From: Alphaproteobacteria bacterium
GTDB taxonomy: Bacteria > Myxococcota_A > UBA796 > GCA-2862545
Assembly: GCA_020632955.1 (NCBI GenBank)
Contig: JACKEO010000016.1
Coordinates: forward strand, 1-64,000
DNA: 64,000 nt
Direction: 5' to 3'
The notes under the pieces were generated by a model. That model did not search any database. It worked only from the letters and a program-made list of their open reading frames with translations, and had not been told where the DNA came from. A program made the position numbers and the translations under genes. The stretch's first letter is position 1, and the number at the start of each line of letters is the position of its first letter. Shown here one piece after another: positions 26,328 to 32,349 of this stretch.

Positions 26328-26797
26328 CCCGCTGCGGGAGTTCGAGCAGAGCTGGCTGCTCGACACGAACGTGGTGTCCGAGGTCCGCAAGGGTGCCTGT
26401 GGAGGCCCGGGCGTGGTCTGCTGGCGCGCTTCAGCGCGTCCTCCACGTTCCCCACCGTGCGGCCATCGGGTGTGGGCGTGGCGGGCCACACCTGCTTCGC
26501 CTCCAGGTCCACGGCGAAGTGGGGGAGACGCAGCCACAGATCCTGTCGGCCCTTCACCCGCGTGGCCTCCGTCGCCCGATGCACCCCGGGCTCTGCGATG
26601 ACGAGGCTGGACGGCCACGAGCGCCAGCAGGCGCCTGCGAGGGCGCTGACGTTGGCGCGCTCGCTGTACCAGAACGGGAGATCCTCTCCCTGGGCCGCGA
26701 AGTCCGAGAGGAGACCTCGCCATCCACGGAGGATCCGCCGCCAGGTGTCCGGGTGTTCCAGGCTGCCGCCGAGGCGGATCTCTCGATGTCGTGGCAC
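26126..26797 (-). CDS. PD-(D/E)xK-like nuclease fragment running into toxin-antitoxin remnant
   Basis: The open frame has 223 codons from the GTG at 26797 (GGGGGGAAGC upstream). The first ~130 residues look like a real protein: TWRRILRGWRGLLSDF, an LPFWYSERANV stretch, then RQDLWLRLPHFAVDLEAKQVW and VGNVEDALKRA. The D-x(10)-E-x-K spacing in the DLW...DLEAK stretch resembles the PD-(D/E)xK nuclease core. That call is tentative. From about residue 132 onward (below 26405) the frame is antisense to the antitoxin and toxin remnants and is unlikely to be native. The original gene was therefore truncated at its 3' end by a rearrangement at about 26.4 kb. Whether it is expressed is unknown. Confidence 0.4.
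   Translation of the reverse strand: MPRHREIRLGGSLEHPDTWRRILRGWRGLLSDFAAQGEDLPFWYSERANVSALAGACWRSWPSSLVIAEPGVHRATEATRVKGRQDLWLRLPHFAVDLEAKQVWPATPTPDGRTVGNVEDALKRASRPRPGLHRHPCGPRTPRSCRAASSARTPAAGHGIRSKSLVVAVLRHWRDPVHNSFQRSVPGGPYAGSRDFRLCRTAMRGRARAKRVDDVVLQFLTMG
26324..26420 (+). pseudogene. PIN-domain toxin (FitB/VapC) N-terminal stub
   Basis: Directly after the antitoxin stop, possibly with a GTGA overlap at 26324-26327, one frame reads WLLDTNVVSEVRKG (about 26350-26391). This is the first strand of a PIN-domain ribonuclease with its first catalytic aspartate (LDTNV). The rest of the PIN domain, with the other acidic residues, is missing. Within about 30 bp the sequence becomes the 3' part of an unrelated minus-strand gene. 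The toxin is therefore truncated, not just frameshifted. Confidence 0.55.
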
Positions 26798-26819
26798 GCT
26801 TCCCCCCGCCGTGGACGAG

Positions 26820-26893
26820 CGCCCCCGAGAGGATTCGAACCTCCGGCCTGCTGATTAGGAATCAGCTGCTCTATCCAGCTGAGCTACGGGAGC
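26820..26893 (-). tRNA. tRNA-Arg (anticodon CCU)
   Basis: It folds as a full cloverleaf on the minus strand. The acceptor GCTCCCG pairs with CGGGGGC with one G-U pair. The D-arm is GCTCAGCTGGATAGAGC, the anticodon stem GCTGA/TCAGC with loop TTCCTAA (anticodon CCT), and the T-arm GGAGG-TTCGAAT-CCTCT. CCA is not encoded. It borders the disturbed 21.5-26.8 kb stretch, and tRNA genes are common integration sites. I saw no repeated tRNA 3' end that would mark the other attachment site. Confidence 0.93.
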
Positions 26894-26999
26894 GTCCCGC
26901 CGCCCTATCCCCGCCACCCGTCCGCGGCAGCCCGTCGCTCCGGGGATCGTGGCCCCGCGGACCCGGTCGATTAGAGCCGTCGCCACCACGGGAGGAGCC

Positions 27000-27824
27000 A
27001 TGGAGCTCACGCGGAAGAAGGTGGCCATCAGCGGCGGGTCCAGCGGCATCGGGCTGGCCGCGGCGAAGCTCCTCGCGGCGCGGGGCTGCGACGTGGCCCT
27101 GCTGGCCCGCGGGGCGGAGCGCCTCGAGTCCGCGCGGGCCGAGGTGGCGGCCGTCCCGGGGGCCGGGACGGTGATCGCGGTGTCGGTCGACGTGACCGAC
27201 GACGCCAGCGTGGCCGTGGGCGCCGCGGCGGTGATCGAGGGGCTCGGCGGCCTCGACGTGGTGATCGCGAACCAGGGCTACGCCCGCTGCGCCACGGTGC
27301 TCGACGCCCCGATCGACGCCTACCGCGAGATCCTCGACACGAACTACCTGGGCCACGTGCGGCTGGTGAAGGCCTTCGCGCCCCACCTCGTGGCGCAGAA
27401 GCAGGGCGCCATCTGCCTCGTCACGTCGATGCTCGGCTTCATGAGCTTCTACGGCTACAGCGCCTACTCGGGGTCGAAGTTCGCCATCGCCGGCTTCGCC
27501 GAGGCGGTACGGCAGGAGCTGCTGCCCCACGGGGTGGAGCTCACGGTCTTCTACCCGCCCACCACCGACACCCCGGGCCTCGAGGCCGAGAACCAGGACA
27601 AGCCCGCGCTCACCTGGGCCATCGAGGGCAGCAGCACGCAGTACACCTCGGAGCAGGTGGCCACGGTGATGCTCCAGGGCGTCGAGACGCGTCGCTTCGT
27701 GAACATGGTGGGGGCCGAGGCCTGGTTCATCTACCGGGCCAGCCGGTGGGCGCCGTGGCTGGTGCGGTGGATCCTCGACAGCGCGCTCTGGAAGCACGTG
27801 AAGCAGAAGGGGCTCGCGGGCTGA
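27000..27824 (+). CDS. 3-ketodihydrosphingosine reductase-like short-chain dehydrogenase
   Basis: The gene encodes 274 residues from the ATG at 27000, with GGAGGAG directly upstream. SDR features are GGSSGIG at 12-18, N-Q-G at 91-93, catalytic Ser143, Tyr156 and Lys160 (YSGSK). After the active site it reads YPPTTDTPG at 185-193 and EN..KP at 197-202. This YPPDTDTPG...EN..KP signature is characteristic of 3-ketodihydrosphingosine reductases (KDSR), which reduce the 3-keto group made by serine palmitoyltransferase with NADPH. A hydrophobic, aromatic C-terminal region (WFIYRASRWAPWLVRWIL) would associate with membrane. It lies 7.5 kb from the FAAL-PKS-AOS operon, on the opposite strand. Its sequence suggests it could reduce that operon's amino-ketone product. 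Confidence 0.8.
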   Translation: MELTRKKVAISGGSSGIGLAAAKLLAARGCDVALLARGAERLESARAEVAAVPGAGTVIAVSVDVTDDASVAVGAAAVIEGLGGLDVVIANQGYARCATVLDAPIDAYREILDTNYLGHVRLVKAFAPHLVAQKQGAICLVTSMLGFMSFYGYSAYSGSKFAIAGFAEAVRQELLPHGVELTVFYPPTTDTPGLEAENQDKPALTWAIEGSSTQYTSEQVATVMLQGVETRRFVNMVGAEAWFIYRASRWAPWLVRWILDSALWKHVKQKGLAG

Positions 27825-27951
27825 CGGGCGCGCCCTGCGTGGAGCCTGCGCCCGTCGCGCGCCCCCGCCCCGTCCGGTGCCGTTGGCGGTGGGCCGACGA
27901 CCCCGGTTAGACGCCGCCTGCCCCCGACGACGCGGGGCCGAGGAGGACGGC

Positions 27952-28839
27952 GTGGCTGGGAGCTGGACGACGCGGATCGAGGATCTGACCCGCGCGAGCC
28001 TCGCGCGCGCCGTCGGCGAGCTGGCGGCCTGGGCCGACGAGGCCGTGGCCGCCATCGCGTCGGGCCAGATGGGCGCCGACGACCAGGACCGCCTCCGCGC
28101 CCTGTGCGTGGCCATGGTGGAGGGCGACGAGGGCAACGCCCGTGCGCGCCTCGGCGCCGGCGAGGTGCTGGCCGCGCTGGGTGACCCCCGCCTGCGCACG
28201 CCCGCCGATCCCGACTACTGGGTCACCCTCACCCTGGGCAGCGGCGACCCCTTCGCCATCGGGCGCTTCCCCGTCACCAACCAGGAGTTCCGCGCCTGGG
28301 TGGAGGCCGGCGGCTACGACGACCGCGCCGCCTGGAGCGACGACGGCTGGGCGTGGAAGGAGGAGACGGCCGACACCTGGCCCTCCCTCGCCGCCCGCGA
28401 CAGCGTGCGCGCCTTCGTGGTGGCCAACCAGCCCGTGGTGGGCGTGTCGTGGTTCGAGGCCGACGCCTACGCCCGCGGCGTCGGCGCGCGCCTGCCCCGC
28501 TGGTACGAGCGCGTCTGGGCCGTCCGCGGCGCCGAGAAGCGCCCCTACCCGTGGGGCGACCCCTTCCGCGAGGGCTACGCCAACACCAAGGAGGAGGTGC
28601 TCGAGCGCCCCTGCGCGGTGGGCCTGTACGTGCGCGACGTCACCCCCGAGGGCGTGCACGACCTGGCCGGCAACGCCGCGGAGTGGACGGGCGAGGAGGC
28701 GGGCGAGGAGCGCCTGCTCCACCCCGGCAGCTACGATCAGCCGTCGCTGGCCTCGTGGGCCAAGGCGCTCACGTCGGCGGCGCCCAGCGCCCGGTGGGGC
28801 GCCCTCGGCTTCCGGCTGGCCCGCGACGTCGAGGCCTGA
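27952..28839 (+). CDS. FGE/SUMF1-fold protein lacking the catalytic cysteines
   Basis: The gene encodes 295 residues from the GTG at 27952, with AGGAGG at 27941-27946. An N-terminal helical part of ~90 residues precedes a formylglycine-generating-enzyme (sulfatase-modifying factor) fold: IGRFPVTNQEF at 103-113, GVSWFEADAYA near 164, LPRWYERVWA near 181, YPWGD at 199-203, VHDLAGNAAEWT at 235-246 and a GFR near 287. In true FGE the end of the domain carries the copper-binding cysteines. Here it reads GALGFRLARD without them, so oxidation of sulfatase cysteine is unlikely. Such variants occur as binding or structural proteins. No sulfatase is nearby. Its stop lies in a short tandem repeat shared with the next, convergent gene. 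Confidence 0.75.
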   Translation: MAGSWTTRIEDLTRASLARAVGELAAWADEAVAAIASGQMGADDQDRLRALCVAMVEGDEGNARARLGAGEVLAALGDPRLRTPADPDYWVTLTLGSGDPFAIGRFPVTNQEFRAWVEAGGYDDRAAWSDDGWAWKEETADTWPSLAARDSVRAFVVANQPVVGVSWFEADAYARGVGARLPRWYERVWAVRGAEKRPYPWGDPFREGYANTKEEVLERPCAVGLYVRDVTPEGVHDLAGNAAEWTGEEAGEERLLHPGSYDQPSLASWAKALTSAAPSARWGALGFRLARDVEA

Positions 28840-28892
28840 TCACGGCCTTCTGGCCTGATCACGGCCTTCCGGCCTGATCACGGCCTTCGGTC
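28836..28892. repeat. Three tandem 19-bp repeats across convergent gene ends
   Basis: Three head-to-tail copies of CTGATCACGGCCTTCNGGC lie at 28836-28854, 28855-28873 and 28874-28892. They are identical except around the N and the last bases. Each contains the palindrome TGATCA, which carries a TGA stop on both strands. The first copy holds the stop of the FGE-fold gene and the third holds the stop of the minus-strand membrane protein. Confidence 0.9.
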
Positions 28893-30827
28893 GGCGTCGC
28901 ACGCCGCCACGGCGGTGCGCAGCGCGGTGACCACCTCGTCGTCCAGCAGGCCCCACCAGGTCCGCTCGTGCGCGAGCCGCGCGCCCAGATCCGTCCCGGC
29001 GCGCACGGGACAGTCGGCCTCGGCCAGCCAGGCCGCAGGCAGGGGCTCCCGCAGCGCCGCGAGCTGGGCGTGGCCCAGGGCCCACCAGGGCGCGTAGACG
29101 GCGGGGAGGTCGTCGGGCGGCCCGTCGGTGCGGTCGAGCTCGAAGGAGGCGGCGCGACCGCGCGCCCAGGCGAGCGCCTCGCCGTGGGGGTGCAGGTCCA
29201 GCCGCGTCCAGTCCAGGCCCGGCCAGACGAAGATCTCGCCGAGCACGCGGTCGGCCCAGGCTGCGCCCACCGTGGCCACCACGAGGCGGGCCAGCGCCGG
29301 GTCGGTGCCGCCCCGCGCCCGCCAGGCCTCGGCCTCGGCGAGGAGGTCGGGCACCCGGTCGTCCGCGGTGACGCAGGCCAGCACCCAGGCGTCGAGGAAG
29401 CCGGTGATCAGGGCGGCGTCCGCGTCGGGTGGCGGTGGGGCGTGGGCCCGGAGCCGACAGCCCGCGTCGCGGTGGTCCTCGAAGCGCGCGCGTCCTGCGG
29501 CGACCGCCTGCGTGAAGCGGCAGGCTGGTGCGTCGTCCGGGCACTGCCACCGCGCCACGATCGCCTCGTTCTGGCGCATCGGCGTGCGGCGGAACCACAC
29601 CCAGGTGGAGGCGGGCTGGGTGACGAGCCAGGGAAGGGAGGTGCCGAGCCCCGTGGCCACGAGCCTGGTGCGCTCGACCGTGCCCGGGAGTGCGGCGGCC
29701 AGGGCGAGGGCCAGCGCCGCCCCCCGGTGTCCGCGACGGACCAGCAGGGCTGCAGCCAGGGCGATCACGCCGGGCAGCCAGCCCAGGAAGGGCACGGCGT
29801 AGCGGAACAGCACGAGGCGCTCGCCGCCCAGCCCCGCCAGGGTGCCCAGCCGCCAGGGCGCCACCGCGTAGATCGCCAGCCAGGCGAGCGGCAGCCCCAC
29901 CACCAGCTCGGCGCGCCCGCGCCCGGCCACCACCGCCACCCCCAGCGCGACCGCGGCGGCCGCCGCGAACACCGCCCCGTCCCAGGGCCACCAGAGCGAC
30001 TCCAGGCCGCCGAAGATCGGCCCGAGCTGCGGCAGGCTGGTGAGCAGCCGCAGCTGGCGCACGGGATCCACCGACGAGGCCACGCTCGTGGGCGGCACCG
30101 CCACCAGGCCCACCCAGGCGGGCCCGAGCAGGCCCTGCACCAGGCGGAAGAGCGGCAGGGTGACCATCCCGGCGGCGAAGGCCCCGGCCTCCCGCCGGCC
30201 GCGACGCAGGGCGAGCCAGGGCAGCACCACCAGCGGCGCCACCAGGGCCGTGGGCACGAAGGCCACGGCGAGGCCCGCCAGCGCACCCGCACCCAGCGCG
30301 CGGCGAGGGGAGGGAGCGCCCGACGGCAGGGCCGCGAGCACCACCCAGCAGAGCAGCCCGCCCTCCAGGTGGTTGCCCCACGACACCACCTGCGCCGCCG
30401 CCAGCTCCCCGGGCGGGAAGGCCATCAGCCAGGTGGCGAGCGCCCCTGCCCAGGCGCCGCCGAGGTCGGCGACCACCCGGTACAGGCAGGCCACCGCCAG
30501 GCACGACAGCGACAACGGCACCAGCTTCCAGGTGAGGATCACGTCGGGCAGCACGGCGAACACGGCCTGCGCCCCGGTGGCGTACACCACGCACCCGCCG
30601 CAGTGGGGCAGGTCGATCAGCGACCACACGTCGGACCACCGCCCCCACGCCAGGGCGTGGCCGGTCGCAGGCGTCATGCCCTCGTCGTAGTGGAGGTGGG
30701 CGTAGGCGCGCGTGGTCAGCGCGAGGAGCTGCACCACCAGGTAGGCCAGCGCCGCCACGGCAGGGCCACGCCAGCGGGCAGGGGACCCGTCGGGCGCGTC
30801 GGCGTCAGGGGGCGCGTGCTCGGCCAC
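28878..30827 (-). CDS. Multi-pass membrane protein, GT-C glycosyltransferase-like
   Basis: The gene encodes 649 residues from the GTG at 30827. About ten transmembrane helices fill residues 22-400, followed by a soluble C-terminal part of ~240 residues. An acidic pair follows the first helix (HLHYDEG at 45-50), the position of the conserved Asp/Glu in the first periplasmic loop of GT-C enzymes such as ArnT/PMT. These transfer sugars from polyprenyl phosphates. The overall layout fits, but sequence similarity to a named family is not obvious. It is convergent with the FGE-fold gene, their stops separated only by the tandem repeat, and co-directional with the gene upstream (36-bp gap). Confidence 0.55.
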   Translation of the reverse strand: MAEHAPPDADAPDGSPARWRGPAVAALAYLVVQLLALTTRAYAHLHYDEGMTPATGHALAWGRWSDVWSLIDLPHCGGCVVYATGAQAVFAVLPDVILTWKLVPLSLSCLAVACLYRVVADLGGAWAGALATWLMAFPPGELAAAQVVSWGNHLEGGLLCWVVLAALPSGAPSPRRALGAGALAGLAVAFVPTALVAPLVVLPWLALRRGRREAGAFAAGMVTLPLFRLVQGLLGPAWVGLVAVPPTSVASSVDPVRQLRLLTSLPQLGPIFGGLESLWWPWDGAVFAAAAAVALGVAVVAGRGRAELVVGLPLAWLAIYAVAPWRLGTLAGLGGERLVLFRYAVPFLGWLPGVIALAAALLVRRGHRGAALALALAAALPGTVERTRLVATGLGTSLPWLVTQPASTWVWFRRTPMRQNEAIVARWQCPDDAPACRFTQAVAAGRARFEDHRDAGCRLRAHAPPPPDADAALITGFLDAWVLACVTADDRVPDLLAEAEAWRARGGTDPALARLVVATVGAAWADRVLGEIFVWPGLDWTRLDLHPHGEALAWARGRAASFELDRTDGPPDDLPAVYAPWWALGHAQLAALREPLPAAWLAEADCPVRAGTDLGARLAHERTWWGLLDDEVVTALRTAVAACDADRRP

Positions 30828-30863
30828 GGGGACCTCGGAGGCCCCTCCGTAGCGTGGACGGCC

Positions 30864-31361
30864 TCAGCCGACCCAGCGGTAGCGCGTGGAGCGCTTCTTG
30901 CCGCTGCGCTCGACGATGCCCTCGTCCACCAGCTCGAGCAGCAGACGGCGCACGGGATCGGCCCGCAGGCCCGTGGCCTCCTGGGCGTCCTGGCTGTCGA
31001 TCTCGCCGCGATCCTGGAGGACCTCGCGCAGGGTGGACCGCGCCTCCTCCAGCTCGGCGGAGCGCTGGTCGCGCTGGGCGATGCGCACGGCCTCGGCCGG
31101 CACGTCGGCCACGTAGCGCTCGTGCACGTGCCGCAGCCCGGGTCCGCGGCCCACGCTGTGGACCACGCCCGAGCCGTCGAGGGCCTCGCGCAGGGCGGGC
31201 CACACGGCGTTGTGGAGGTTCATCGCCGCGAGGATGTCCTTGCGGGACGCACCGCGGGGGCTGTGCTCGAGGAAGAGCAGGGTACGCGACACGAGCGGGG
31301 CGAGATCGAGCTCGACCGTGTCGGCGCGTCCACGCCTGGCCTGCTGCATGCGGTCCGACAC
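30864..31361 (-). CDS. Winged-helix-like DNA-binding protein
   Basis: The gene encodes 165 residues from the GTG at 31361, with GGGAGG upstream. Two helix-turn-helix-like segments are visible. Residues 25-60 (LVSRTLLFLEHSPRGASRKDILAAMN) and 110-160 (LREVLQDRGEIDSQDAQEATGL ... RLLLELVDEGIVERSGKKRSTRYRW) have the pattern helix, helix, basic beta-wing expected of tandem winged helices. There is no signal peptide or membrane segment. Probably a small transcription regulator. The target is unknown, but the membrane protein 36 bp downstream is an obvious candidate. Its start faces, 132 bp away, the start of the plus-strand gene at 31494. Confidence 0.6.
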   Translation of the reverse strand: MSDRMQQARRGRADTVELDLAPLVSRTLLFLEHSPRGASRKDILAAMNLHNAVWPALREALDGSGVVHSVGRGPGLRHVHERYVADVPAEAVRIAQRDQRSAELEEARSTLREVLQDRGEIDSQDAQEATGLRADPVRRLLLELVDEGIVERSGKKRSTRYRWVG

Positions 31362-31493
31362 CCTGACCTCCCGGGCCCACCGGGGCCTGCGATGTGCTTC
31401 ATCGGTCGCGTGGGGGGGCGCTTGAGGGGGATGGCGATCGCCTCCGTGGCCCCACGATGCAGATCGGGGCTACGTCCGCGATCCGGAGGACCC

Positions 31494-32324
31494 GTGTCCC
31501 TGACCGTCGACGAGCGCAGCGCGCTCCTGGAGCTGATCCCCACCCTCGCCCCCGGGGGGGACGCGGCCGAGGCCGTCACCTTCTTCCGTGCCCACGAGGC
31601 CGGCTGCCTCGACGAGCTGGGTGCCGTGCCGGGCTTCGACCAGGTGCGCGCCGGCGTGCTCCGCCTGCTGCCGGCCGTGCTCCCGGACGCCGATCTGCGC
31701 GCGCCCCACCTGCTCGCGGTGGACGAGGCGCTGAAGGCCTACGTGCCGGCGCAGCTCGATCGCACCGACGCCCTGCGGCGCCACCCGGCCTGGGTGGCCC
31801 TCTGCGCCCTGGAGCTGGCGGGCCAGCGCGGCGAGGCCGCGGCCGACGGTCGTGCGCGCGCGGTGCGTCTGGCCGCCGCGGGCTTCGAGCGGGTGTCGCC
31901 CGGCGAACCGCGGGGCGACGGCGAGGTGCTGTGGGCCGTGGCGGAGGTGGCCGCCGAGGCCGGCTGGGACGACCACACCGAGCCCCTGCTGGAGGCCGCG
32001 GCGCGCGCGCCCTTCGCCGATCCCGACAACCTCGGCCGCGTGCGGCTGGTGCAGGTGCTGCGCCTGCTGGCCGTGGACGAGTCGGCGGCACCGGGCGTGG
32101 TGGACGGGCTGCTCGCCGGGCCCGCCCTCGACCCCCAGACGCGCACCCACCTCCTGTGGATCGGCGCCCACCTCGATCGGGAGGCCGGGCGGCTCGACCG
32201 CGCCATCGCGCGGCTCGAGGAGGCGAAGGGGCTGGTGGACGAGGCCGACGAGCCCGAGATCGCCGCGCGCATCGCCTCGGCGCTGGTGGCCTGGGGCGTG
32301 GACGCTCCGCCCGCCGAGGCCTGA
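31494..32324 (+). CDS. Helical-repeat protein of unknown function
   Basis: The gene encodes 276 residues from the GTG at 31494, with GGAGG at 31485-31489. The product is acidic, alanine/leucine-rich and almost all helical. Paired helices such as WVALCALELAGQRGEAAADGRA and LLWIGAHLDREAGRLDRAIARLEEAK resemble tetratricopeptide repeats. No signal peptide or catalytic motif is seen. It would be a cytoplasmic scaffold-like protein. Its 3' end is 25 bp from the convergent flavoprotein-ferredoxin gene. Confidence 0.6.
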   Translation: MSLTVDERSALLELIPTLAPGGDAAEAVTFFRAHEAGCLDELGAVPGFDQVRAGVLRLLPAVLPDADLRAPHLLAVDEALKAYVPAQLDRTDALRRHPAWVALCALELAGQRGEAAADGRARAVRLAAAGFERVSPGEPRGDGEVLWAVAEVAAEAGWDDHTEPLLEAAARAPFADPDNLGRVRLVQVLRLLAVDESAAPGVVDGLLAGPALDPQTRTHLLWIGAHLDREAGRLDRAIARLEEAKGLVDEADEPEIAARIASALVAWGVDAPPAEA

Positions 32325-32349
32325 TCCGCGCCGTGGTGCGGGGCTGCCC

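Noticed and set aside
26820..26893. Attachment-site repeat flanking the broken stretch
   Set aside because: I looked for a copy of the tRNA-Arg 3' end on the far side (about 21.3-21.6 kb) and saw none.
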